Below, one piece after another: positions 1 to 6,228 of a stretch of DNA of 6,567 nt. The number at the start of each line of letters is the position of its first letter. Within the stretch, counting starts at the first letter, position 1. Below the pieces are notes generated by a model that was given only the letters and a program-made list of their open reading frames with translations, searched no databases and was not told the origin of the DNA. The position numbers and the translations under genes were made by a program. Where the stretch lies: positions 1 through 6,567 of the forward strand of contig JAJYOS010000380.1 in NCBI GenBank assembly GCA_021796055.1, written 5' to 3'. The stretch comes from Bacteroidota bacterium (GTDB taxonomy: Bacteria > Bacteroidota > Kryptoniia > Kryptoniales > JAKASW01).

Positions 1-1
1 T

Positions 2-1402
2 CATATGGAGGAAGTTCCGGGCACGTCGCTCCGGCAAACGCTGGCGCTTGGCGAGAGGGTCACTCACACGCTGATGAAAATCCCCTTTGTCGAGTCGGTC
101 ATTGCGGATGCGGGCCGCGCCTCGCTAAGCAGCGACTCCCATGGTACGCATCAAAGCGAGATTTGGGTGAAACTCAAACCAGTCAGCAACGTTCCCGCCG
201 GCACGGCAGAACACATGATTAGAGACGCGGTCGCGAAATTTACCGGAGCTAGCTTCTCGGTTAATTCATTTTTAACCGAGAGAATTAACGAGACTCTTAC
301 CGGCTATACGGCGGGTGTAGTAATAAATATCTTCGGAAACAATCTCGATACCCTTGATTACAAAGCTGAGCACGTCGCCGCTATCCTTAGTGAGATACGC
401 GGAGCGACCGGCGTCCAGCTTCAGTCGCCCCCCGGTGTGCCGCAGATGGTGGTCCGTCTCCGAAGGTCGCGGCTCGAGGAGTGGGGATTCGAGCCGGTCG
501 ACGTCATGAATGTTGTCCGCACGGCATACCAGGGAGACATAGTAGGCCAGGTTTATAATGGCAACAAAGTGTTCGGCGTGTCCGTTATACTCGATGCAAG
601 GGAAAGACGCAATCCTGCTGATCTCGAGAATCTTCTCCTTCGCAATTCCAATGGAGTCTACGTACGGCTCGATCAACTGGCGAATATCTACGAAGACTCA
701 GGACGGTACGTGGTTCAGCACGAAGGTGGGCGGAGAGTCGAGGCGATCACGTGCGACGTGAGCGGGAGAAGCATCAGCTCTTTCGTCAACGAAGCGAAAA
801 GGCGAATAGAAACATCTGTGCATTTCCCTCCGGGAACATATGTCGACTTCAGTGGCACGGCGAAGGCGAAAGCGAAATCGGAGCGCGAGATACTCATCCA
901 TTCTCTCGTTGCTGCCATAGGTATTATCCTGCTTCTCTCTGTCGTGATGAAAAACTACAAGAATCTTTCTCTTGTCTTGGTCAATTTGCCATTCGCGCTC
1001 GTCGGAGGCGTAACAGCGGTCTTCATAACCGGAGGCAAAATGTCGATCGGATCTCTGGTCGGCTTTGTCACCCTTTTCGGGATAACAATAAGGAATTCGA
1101 TAATGCTTATTTCACATTACGAGCATCTCGTGGAATCCGAGGGGATGGAATGGTCGCTTGATGCGGCTATTCGCGGCGCCTCCGAAAGGTTGGTCCCGAT
1201 ATTGATGACAGCAACTGTGACCGGGCTGGGACTCCTACCGCTTGCGTTGGCCAGCGGGACGGCCGGGAGAGAGATAGAAGGCCCTATGGCAATCGTCATA
1301 CTGGGCGGGCTTTTCACATCGACCGCACTCAATCTTCTCGTCCTGCCGACGCTATCATTGAGGTACGGAAAGTTCGAGAGACAAGACGTGATGGAAAGCT
1401 GA
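2..1402 (+). CDS. Heavy-metal RND efflux pump (CzcA/CusA family), C-terminal part, 5' end outside window
   Basis: Inner-membrane proton-driven pump subunit of a tripartite heavy-metal efflux system (HME-RND type), working with a periplasmic adaptor and an outer-membrane channel. The reading frame is open at the left edge: a His codon precedes the first Met at 5 and the sequence is already inside the porter domain, so that Met is not the start. Numbering from it, residues 1-295 are the second periplasmic porter/docking part, opening with the family-typical EEVPGTSL and IWVKLKP stretches. Membrane segments lie at about 297-313, 321-341, 347-371, 397-418 and 425-452. Family hallmarks include FGITIRNSIMLISHY (358-372), where CzcA proteins usually have RNG rather than RNS, plus GLGLLPLAL (407-415) and REIEGPMAIVILGGLFTS (422-439). 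The C terminus is complete. Full-length relatives are about 1020-1070 residues, so just over half is missing. The metal (Cu/Ag versus Co/Zn/Cd) cannot be told from this half. Confidence 0.95.
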   Translation, partial: HMEEVPGTSLRQTLALGERVTHTLMKIPFVESVIADAGRASLSSDSHGTHQSEIWVKLKPVSNVPAGTAEHMIRDAVAKFTGASFSVNSFLTERINETLTGYTAGVVINIFGNNLDTLDYKAEHVAAILSEIRGATGVQLQSPPGVPQMVVRLRRSRLEEWGFEPVDVMNVVRTAYQGDIVGQVYNGNKVFGVSVILDARERRNPADLENLLLRNSNGVYVRLDQLANIYEDSGRYVVQHEGGRRVEAITCDVSGRSISSFVNEAKRRIETSVHFPPGTYVDFSGTAKAKAKSEREILIHSLVAAIGIILLLSVVMKNYKNLSLVLVNLPFALVGGVTAVFITGGKMSIGSLVGFVTLFGITIRNSIMLISHYEHLVESEGMEWSLDAAIRGASERLVPILMTATVTGLGLLPLALASGTAGREIEGPMAIVILGGLFTSTALNLLVLPTLSLRYGKFERQDVMES

Positions 1403-1462
1403 TTCAGCTGACAACAGCGAGCATTGCCCAGTGGCTTCACGGTCGTGTGGCGGCTTCCAGCA

Positions 1463-1624
1463 ATGAAAACAACTCCGGCTATCCATCTGCCCGGCTTTAC
1501 GACCGGGATTTACTTTCTGTCGACCGATCCGGTAGGTAGCTTTTCTTCCGCACTCAGGGAATCGGCAGACTTGTACTCTGAAGTGTATCGCGACGACTCC
1601 GAACTAAAACACACGGCGGCCTAG
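1463..1624 (+). CDS. Possible antitoxin, or antitoxin remnant, upstream of the MazF-like gene
   Basis: Small frame of 53 residues from ATG 1463; a TTG at 1424 would give 66. It ends 11 bases before the MazF-like gene, the usual antitoxin-toxin order and spacing. The last ~25 residues (ALRESADLYSEVYRDDSELK and the end HTAA) are acidic and carry a pattern of the type x-YxEVYxxDxEL-x-T-xA that I recall from C-terminal toxin-wrapping tails of MazE-like antitoxins. The first ~28 residues contain Pro, Gly and aromatic residues and show no ribbon-helix-helix or AbrB fold, and no good Shine-Dalgarno precedes either start. No other frame here supplies a DNA-binding domain. It may be a degenerate antitoxin whose N-terminal half was lost, a very divergent intact one, or a chance frame. 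The tail match is from memory, not a search. Confidence 0.35.
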   Translation: MKTTPAIHLPGFTTGIYFLSTDPVGSFSSALRESADLYSEVYRDDSELKHTAA

Positions 1625-1635
1625 GCGATTTCAGA

Positions 1636-1983
1636 ATGGCCGGAATAACAAAACTGCGGCGAGGGATGGTCATGGATGAAAATCTTGATCCGGTAATCAG
1701 CTCCGAGACCGGAAAGTCCAGACCATGCATTGTTGTCACGAACGACGTTTACAACGAACGTGTCCCCGTTATTCAGGTAGTTCCAATCATGCCCTGGAAT
1801 GAGAAGAAATCCCTGATCAGGACTAACGTCGTGATTGAATCGACGAAGGCAAACGGATTAACGAAAAGATCCATCGCCGACTGCCTGCAAACACGACCGA
1901 TAGACCACGCCACGAGGCTAAAAAGAATACGAGGACAACTTACCGTGGAACTGATCAAAGAGATCGACCAGGCTTTGTCTTAA
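1636..1983 (+). CDS. MazF/PemK-family toxin-like protein (putative endoribonuclease)
   Basis: A 115-residue protein of typical MazF/PemK length. Family members cleave mRNA at short sequences and are held inactive by a co-expressed antitoxin. Visible landmarks: first strand RRGMVMDENLDP (8-19), aligning without gaps to the usual RGxIWxVxLDP; then SETGKSRPCIVVTNDVYN (23-40), including the conserved (K)xRP with Arg29 as the likely catalytic Arg; the strand PVIQVVPIM (44-52); NGLTKRSIADCLQTRPID (73-90); and the C-terminal helix VELIKEIDQAL. Two family positions are altered: the strand-1 Trp is Met13, and the Thr/Ser usually following 'PI' in the active site is Met52. It may therefore be weakened, inactive or an atypical subtype. 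The start is set by the need to keep the RRG strand; no other start codon lies between it and the upstream in-frame stop. Ribosome-site signal is weak. It faces the helicase gene. Confidence 0.85.
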   Translation: MAGITKLRRGMVMDENLDPVISSETGKSRPCIVVTNDVYNERVPVIQVVPIMPWNEKKSLIRTNVVIESTKANGLTKRSIADCLQTRPIDHATRLKRIRGQLTVELIKEIDQALS

Positions 1984-2011
1984 GTGTTCGGAATTCACTG
2001 ACACCGTAAGG

Positions 2012-2041
2012 GCCGTCGAACTTTCAGACGCTGAAGCCGGC
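2012..2041. other. Imperfect hairpin in the gap between convergent genes
   Basis: The 120-base gap 1984-2103 separates the convergent MazF-like and helicase genes. Its only structure I see is GCCG (2012-2015) pairing with CGGC (2038-2041) around an inner stem TTCAG/CTGAA (2023-2027 and 2031-2035) with a three-base ACG loop. Neither strand has a T-run after it, so it is not a standard intrinsic terminator; it could stabilise transcript ends from both sides, or be chance. No gene is visible in the gap. Confidence 0.25.
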
Positions 2042-2103
2042 AACATTTCCCTCCTATGAAGCATGCGGTCGGTAAGCTTTTCCCATTCTAACTACAACGA
2101 CGG

Positions 2104-3882
2104 CTATTCGATTCCGAGCTTTCTTATCCTTGCCCTGATCGCTCCGGCCGTCCGGCCAAAATGTTTCGCAAGTCTTTTTACGCTCAATTCCGAGCGGTAA
2201 AGTTCCATCAGCTCGTTGTCAAGATCTTCCGTCCACGGCATGTAAGCTTCTTTGTGCTTCGAGCGTACCTCTTCCGCGTCATGGTGGTCCAACTTCTTCC
2301 GACGGCCGGGGTACAAGGCCTTCACCCCCGAGCGTGAAGCAGCCGGTATCATCCATCCTCTCGCCGATCGATCTGGTGAAGATACGCTCACCCGTGATGA
2401 TGACGAAATCCCGGCAGGCAGAAGCGTGTCCGGGATAACAATTTTGTTCTTCGCCCGAGTGACCGCGACATATAAAAGATTTATCTCCTCGTTCAGTCTG
2501 GACAAATCTTTAGACTCCCCATCTTCATCGGCAAACTTTTCGAGCTTCTCTTCTGTAATGAAATCGTTCACAAGCTCGACGACGTCATACTCCAATCCTT
2601 TGCAGCGATGAACAGTAGAGAATATCACATCGGCTTTTCCCCTGTCTTCGTTCGCGACGTGTCTCTCCTTCAGTTCCCTGATCATTCCGGGAATCTCGTT
2701 ATCATATTCTTTGACTATGTCTACCATCATACCGAGCTGAGCGTCTTCGGTCTTGTCGACATAATCCTCCAGCTCACCGAAATCCTTCATCTGGCCGATG
2801 AGCCCGTCCCTGATCATCTTACGGTTGCCGTTGTAGAGACTCAGGACATCATAGAGTGAGGTCCCTTCATCAGCGTATGTGTAAGAATTTATGTTCCCCT
2901 CAAAATAGATTCGCCTGGCGCTTCTGCTTTCCGTAATGTCTTCTATGGCCCTCAGCAAAAGTCCAAGATTAGTCCGGGCAAGGACCGCTTTTGAACTCAA
3001 TTCATGGGAAACGCCTCTCCCTCGAATGCCGGTCTGGACCCAACTTCCGGTATGCTTCTTCAGCCTCAGAACACCCACAGCGAGATTTGCTATCTCCTGG
3101 TTGAAGCGGAAGCTTGTCGAAAGGCTATAATTGTGGAAATCAGCCTTCTCGAGTGAGTTGACCGCGTAACGCCAGCCGTATATCTGCTGGTGGGTGTCTC
3201 CGACGATCAACTTGGTCCCCTCCTGCTTCAGAAAAACGTCAAGCATTGCCGGAGAAGCGTCCTGCCCTTCATCGAACAATATGTACTCGAAAGGAAGGAT
3301 GGGATCAGAGAGTTGAAACTTTTTCAGATAGAAGTCGTGAGTCACATCGATCTGGCCTCTATCCATCATGGCCAGGAAGAGCCGGGTCTTTTTATAAAGG
3401 TAGTCATAATAATTTGAGACGACCGCCCGTGCCTTTTCATCCGATACGAGATCCAGGTAATTCAGCTCCTGAACTTTCCTAGCGTCGCTGTTGCAGAAAT
3501 ATGCCGCGAACTTATTGATATGGTTTGCCAGCACATATTCGGCATGGTCCTCTCCACTTCCTTTCAAACCAAGAAGCTCCGCTACTTCATTAGTCCTGTA
3601 ACCTTGCGCACGGACACTGTAGTTGTTTTTGAAGACGACACTCTTATAGGCAAGCGAATGTGCGGTTTCTACCTTCACGTTGGAAAGTCCGCATTCGGCA
3701 AATTTCCTCGCCGCTTCCAGCCTAACCGACTTGTTGAATGCCAGATAGAGTATCGGATTCCTCGTCGGCCTGGCCTTGGCGTATTCCACTACCGTCGTGG
3801 TTTTCCCCGATCCGGCAACCGCGTTAATTTTAATGTTTCCGTTCGAATTTATGATCGCGTCTTGCTCTTCAGTGAGTTCCAA
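2104..3882 (-). CDS. UvrD/FBH1-like superfamily 1 DNA helicase with C-terminal DNA-binding module
   Basis: A 592-residue ATP-dependent 3'-5'-type SF1A helicase. Motifs in order: Q-like LTEEQDAII (3-11), Walker A AVAGSGKTT (21-29), VETAHSLAYK (71-80), Walker B FDEGQD (203-208, with DEGQD in place of UvrD's DEFQD), motif III VGDTHQQIYGWR (227-238), motif IV SFRF (257-260), motif V STVHRCKGLEYD (422-433), motif VI LLYVAVTRAKN (469-479) with its Arg finger. All catalytic residues look intact. It is shorter than UvrD/Rep/PcrA (~670-750 residues), and the DEGQD and HRCKGLE forms recall the FBH1 (F-box helicase 1)-like branch. A Ser-rich, basic linker (about 486-545) leads to a C-terminal helix-turn-helix-like module at 549-592 (PWTEDLDNELMELY, LAKHFGRTAGAIRARIRKLG). 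Start TTG 3882 is preceded by AAGGGG and by an in-frame TGA at 3894-3892, so no longer start exists. It lies 27 bases after the sensor-kinase stop and may be in its operon. The cellular role is unknown; recombination control or repair is the family expectation. Confidence 0.93.
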   Translation of the reverse strand: MELTEEQDAIINSNGNIKINAVAGSGKTTTVVEYAKARPTRNPILYLAFNKSVRLEAARKFAECGLSNVKVETAHSLAYKSVVFKNNYSVRAQGYRTNEVAELLGLKGSGEDHAEYVLANHINKFAAYFCNSDARKVQELNYLDLVSDEKARAVVSNYYDYLYKKTRLFLAMMDRGQIDVTHDFYLKKFQLSDPILPFEYILFDEGQDASPAMLDVFLKQEGTKLIVGDTHQQIYGWRYAVNSLEKADFHNYSLSTSFRFNQEIANLAVGVLRLKKHTGSWVQTGIRGRGVSHELSSKAVLARTNLGLLLRAIEDITESRSARRIYFEGNINSYTYADEGTSLYDVLSLYNGNRKMIRDGLIGQMKDFGELEDYVDKTEDAQLGMMVDIVKEYDNEIPGMIRELKERHVANEDRGKADVIFSTVHRCKGLEYDVVELVNDFITEEKLEKFADEDGESKDLSRLNEEINLLYVAVTRAKNKIVIPDTLLPAGISSSSRVSVSSPDRSARGWMIPAASRSGVKALYPGRRKKLDHHDAEEVRSKHKEAYMPWTEDLDNELMELYRSELSVKRLAKHFGRTAGAIRARIRKLGIE

Positions 3883-3886
3883 TTTT

Positions 3887-3892
3887 CCCCTT
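3887..3892 (-). promoter_or_regulatory. Shine-Dalgarno deciding the TTG start of the helicase
   Basis: On the minus strand AAGGGG sits four bases before TTG 3882, and an in-frame TGA ends at 3892. The combination fixes the unusual start codon. There is no room for a separate promoter in the 27-base gap, although one could lie inside the kinase gene. Confidence 0.7.
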
Positions 3893-3909
3893 CAATTCCA
3901 CTCGCTTCC

Positions 3910-5364
3910 TCATGATGGAAAGCTCAGCGTGACCTTCGTCCCTTTTCCAGGTTCACTCTCCACCGAGACAGATCCGCGATGGAGCTGCATTATAGACTTG
4001 ACAATCGCCAGGCCGAGTCCGCTGCCCGACTTGTTCTCTGATCTTGACGAATCGACGCGATAGAACCGGTCGAAAATTCTTGCGACATGTTCGTGTTCTA
4101 TTCCTATGCCGTTGTCTTCAACCCACACGTCGACGCGCCCCGTGGAGGATCGTGAGACGCCGATATCGACCTTTCCTCCGTCGCTCGTGTACCTAAGCGC
4201 GTTCGAGACCAGATTGCTCAGGGCATGCCTGAAAAGGGTCGGGTCAGCGTTGAGAACAAAATCGGAATCCGGATTGCTGGTTTGGGCGAAAGAAATTTTA
4301 ACTCCCTTATCGTCAGCCATCACCTCGTAGAACTCGATTACGTCTTCTATTTCCTTCCTTGGATCGAATTTCTTTTTTTCGACATTTGCCTCCGGACTCT
4401 CTGCCCTGGCGAGGAAAAGGAGGCTTTCGATAACGTGAGACAATCTGGAGTATTCCTCGAGGTTCGACTCAAGGACTTCGCGATACTCTCCCGGCATCCT
4501 TTCGCGCGAGAGCGTAACCTCGGTTTCGCCGATGAGATTATTGATGGGCGTTCTAAGTTCGTGAGCCAGGTCGGCGGAAAATTGAGAAAGCCTGTTGAAT
4601 GAGTCCTCCAATCGATCCAGCATACCGTCAAATGCGCCTGCGAGGTCATTTAGTTCCAGTGGCCAGTCCGATTGCCCAAGCCTTCGATGGAGCTGATGCG
4701 CCGATATATGCTGAATTGTCCTCGTCATTTTCTCGACAGGCTTCAATCCCTTCCCAGCAATGAATATTCCGATTCCGGCCGACAAAAGAATGCCTACGAG
4801 GAGAACGATCACGAGCTGTTTCCTGTAATCGAATATGAGTTCATCCTCGTGTGAGATGTCTAGAGCCAGCTGAAGCACTCTTATCCCGCCATTTGGGCCG
4901 CCGGCCTTCGCGAGAGCCGTCATGAGGAGGAGATTGTGGCCGTTGGTCGACTTTCGCCTGGTCGCCCGGGAAGGTATTTCAGAAAGTCCGGCAGGCTTTG
5001 GAAAGATCCCGACCGGCGCGATACTCCGCATCTTGCCTGTCTCGATGATTATGTTGCCGGACGGTCCCAGGATTCTCGCGTAATATTTCGCCAGTCTGAA
5101 TGGAGCCCTCTCCCATTCGATCTCCTCACGCAGGACATCCTGATTGTTGGGCTCCTCTTTGAGTATTTCGCGAAGAAGGCCAATCTTCGCGGCAAGGAAC
5201 TGTCCGTCTTCTTTCACGAGTCGTTTAGCCAGGACCCAGTAAAGGATCACGGTTGATATCAGAAGAATGCCGAAGGCAGAGACAAAGTAAAGTACCGTCA
5301 GTCTCCATTTTATCGACCAGGCCCCGCGGCCTTTGTTGTCCTGAACTTTCTCAATCATTGTCAA
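3910..5364 (-). CDS. cusS: CusS-like heavy-metal sensor histidine kinase
   Basis: Inner-membrane sensor kinase of 484 residues, the CusS/CopS/CzcS type that responds to periplasmic metal. Layout: short cytoplasmic start, membrane segment ~21-45, periplasmic sensor ~46-182, membrane segment ~183-204, HAMP linker ~205-257, dimerisation/phosphoacceptor region with [12 protein letters not shown] (His268 is the phosphorylated residue) followed by the CusS-typical [15 protein letters not shown], then the ATPase: N box [12 protein letters not shown] (382-393), G1 DNGIGI (417-422), F box FDRFYR (431-436), G2 GSGLGLAI (447-454). All catalytic motifs are present. The start is TTG 5364 (AGGA seven bases upstream, in-frame TGA directly before it) or ATG 5358; either overlaps the regulator's stop (14 or 8 bases), so the two are translationally coupled. 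The metal specificity, and so the exact name, is inferred from family resemblance and the pump in this window. Confidence 0.93.
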   Translation of the reverse strand: MTMIEKVQDNKGRGAWSIKWRLTVLYFVSAFGILLISTVILYWVLAKRLVKEDGQFLAAKIGLLREILKEEPNNQDVLREEIEWERAPFRLAKYYARILGPSGNIIIETGKMRSIAPVGIFPKPAGLSEIPSRATRRKSTNGHNLLLMTALAKAGGPNGGIRVLQLALDISHEDELIFDYRKQLVIVLLVGILLSAGIGIFIAGKGLKPVEKMTRTIQHISAHQLHRRLGQSDWPLELNDLAGAFDGMLDRLEDSFNRLSQFSADLAHELRTPINNLIGETEVTLSRERMPGEYREVLESNLEEYSRLSHVIESLLFLARAESPEANVEKKKFDPRKEIEDVIEFYEVMADDKGVKISFAQTSNPDSDFVLNADPTLFRHALSNLVSNALRYTSDGGKVDIGVSRSSTGRVDVWVEDNGIGIEHEHVARIFDRFYRVDSSRSENKSGSGLGLAIVKSIMQLHRGSVSVESEPGKGTKVTLSFPS

Positions 5365-6022
5365 TCACATATCCTACGCCGCGAACCGTCCTTATGAGTT
5401 TCCTCTCAAACGGATCATCAACTTTTGTGCGCAGTCTTCTAACTGCAACGTCCACCACGTTGGTGTCACTGTCGAAATTCATGCCCCATACCTGATCGGC
5501 GATCAATGCCCTAGAAAGGACTTCACCGCATTTGCGGACGAGGAGGGCGAGGAGCGAAAACTCCTTCGGTGTGAGTTCCAATTTCATTCCGCCCCTGGAC
5601 GCCTTGTGGGCGTGCAGATCGACTTCGAGGTCTGCTATCCTCAACACGTCAGGCTGGCGGACAGGCCCTCGACGCAGGACGGTTCTCACCCTTGCGAGTA
5701 GTTCGGAGAACGCGAACGGCTTCACCAAATAATCATCGGCTCCAAGCTCAAGTCCCTTAACACGGTCCTGCACGGAGTCCCTCGCCGTCAGGAACAGGAC
5801 CGGAGTGTTTCTCCCCTTCCGCCTGAACTCTGAAAGCACCTCCCAGCCGTCGCGGCCGGGGAGCATAACATCGAGTATCACGACGTCGTAGTCGTACTCA
5901 TTCGCGAAAAGCAACCCGGAGTTTCCATCCGAAGCGGTATCGACGACGAAACCGCTTTCGACAAGTCCCTTTTTGAGATAGGCCGCAGTCTTGTTTTCGT
6001 CTTCTATAATAAGAATTCGCAT
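5351..6022 (-). CDS. cusR: CusR-like OmpR/PhoB-family response regulator
   Basis: Cytoplasmic transcription factor of 223 residues, the normal length for the family. The receiver domain (1-118) has the acidic pair Glu7-Asp8, phosphoacceptor Asp51 ([12 protein letters not shown]), Thr79 (LTAR) and Lys101 ([12 protein letters not shown]). The winged-helix DNA-binding domain (about 127-220) includes [13 protein letters not shown], the recognition region [16 protein letters not shown] and the closing [21 protein letters not shown] is typical of the CusR/CopR/CzcR group. It is expected to be phosphorylated by the kinase encoded just downstream and to activate metal-efflux genes; the RND pump at the left of the window is an obvious candidate target, though its promoter is outside. 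The ATG at 6022 starts the receiver fold correctly; the Shine-Dalgarno before it is poor. It is the first gene of the minus-strand operon, and candidate half-sites for self-binding lie upstream. Confidence 0.95.
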   Translation of the reverse strand: MRILIIEDENKTAAYLKKGLVESGFVVDTASDGNSGLLFANEYDYDVVILDVMLPGRDGWEVLSEFRRKGRNTPVLFLTARDSVQDRVKGLELGADDYLVKPFAFSELLARVRTVLRRGPVRQPDVLRIADLEVDLHAHKASRGGMKLELTPKEFSLLALLVRKCGEVLSRALIADQVWGMNFDSDTNVVDVAVRRLRTKVDDPFERKLIRTVRGVGYVIDND

Positions 6023-6054
6023 GACACTTGATATACTTTTGAAATTGGTATAAG

Positions 6055-6060
6055 AATATA
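6055..6060 (-). promoter_or_regulatory. Candidate -10 element for the cusRS operon
   Basis: TATATT on the minus strand matches TATAAT at five of six positions and would start transcription near 6048, giving a leader of about 26 bases before the regulator ATG. The matching -35 position (CTACAC on the minus strand) is poor, as expected for a promoter that needs an activator. This is a visual match only. Confidence 0.35.
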
Positions 6061-6089
6061 CATCTGCCTGGCTAAATGTGTAGCATACG

Positions 6090-6104
6090 CAATTCAGGAC
6101 AATT
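6090..6104. repeat. Paired CAATT half-sites, candidate response-regulator operator
   Basis: CAATT occurs at 6090-6094 and 6100-6104, exactly ten bases apart, so both face the same side of the helix (AATTGTCCTGAATTG on the minus strand). Tandem half-sites with a 10-11 base period are the known binding geometry of OmpR-family regulators. Relative to the candidate start near 6048 they lie around -44 and -54, where such activators bind. The second copy also forms a short inverted repeat with the first (CAATT...AATTG), so a different regulator is possible. Confidence 0.35.
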
Positions 6105-6145
6105 GGCGACTGTGAAATAAGGTCCCAGCGTGCGGCATCTCCAGA

Positions 6146-6162
6146 TCCCGAGTCTGCCGGGA
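6146..6162. other. Small GC-rich inverted repeat in the bshA upstream region
   Basis: TCCCG (6146-6150) and CGGGA (6158-6162) form a perfect five-base stem around a seven-base loop. No T-run follows on either strand. It could be a weak hairpin in the bshA leader or an operator; a stem this short may be chance. Confidence 0.2.
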
Positions 6163-6213
6163 ATGAAAATCAAATCAGCATTGTTTAGTTAGTCAAAGAT
6201 GGATTATTTTTCC

Positions 6214-6220
6214 TAAGGAG
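6214..6220 (+). promoter_or_regulatory. Strong ribosome-binding site of bshA
   Basis: TAAGGAG lies eight bases before the TTG at 6229. The TAA within it is in frame with bshA, so translation cannot begin further upstream, and no ATG or GTG lies between. This fixes the TTG start. Confidence 0.85.
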
Positions 6221-6228
6221 ATTATCAA

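Larger units (their letters stand above)
6023..6228. promoter_or_regulatory. Divergent promoter region between the regulator operon and bshA
   Basis: This 206-base non-coding region must drive cusRS to the left and probably bshA to the right. The left third (6031-6060) is AT-rich and holds the best promoter-like element for the regulator. For bshA I see only a weak TTGTTT (6181-6186) / TATTTT (6205-6210) pair whose start point would fall inside the ribosome-binding site, so the true promoter is unidentified. No gene or structural RNA was recognised. Confidence 0.6.

Noticed and set aside
272..676. Minus-strand open frame of 134 codons inside the RND pump gene
   Set aside because: It is antisense to a well-conserved pump sequence, has no recognisable domain, and similar shadow frames occur throughout the gene.
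860..877. Short tandem repeat GCGAAR three times, coding for Ala-Lys repeats in the pump
   Set aside because: It falls in the charged stretch before a membrane segment where relatives also have Ala/Glu/Gln/Lys-rich sequence; too short to be a meaningful repeat.
751..1161. Plus-strand open frame of 136 codons in another frame of the pump gene
   Set aside because: It is rich in Arg, Cys and His with no domain, and overlaps conserved membrane segments of the real gene.
2012..2041. Bidirectional intrinsic terminator between the convergent genes
   Set aside because: The stem is interrupted and neither strand has a following T-run, so it is listed only as a weak hairpin.
2252..2611. Plus-strand open frame opposite the helicase C-terminal region
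   Set aside because: It is Ser/Phe-rich, as expected from the reverse of the acidic and basic helicase sequence, with no start signal or domain.
6121..6180. Possible tRNA or riboswitch-like stretch upstream of bshA
   Set aside because: Only one five-base stem can be drawn; there is no cloverleaf, T-loop consensus or known riboswitch core.
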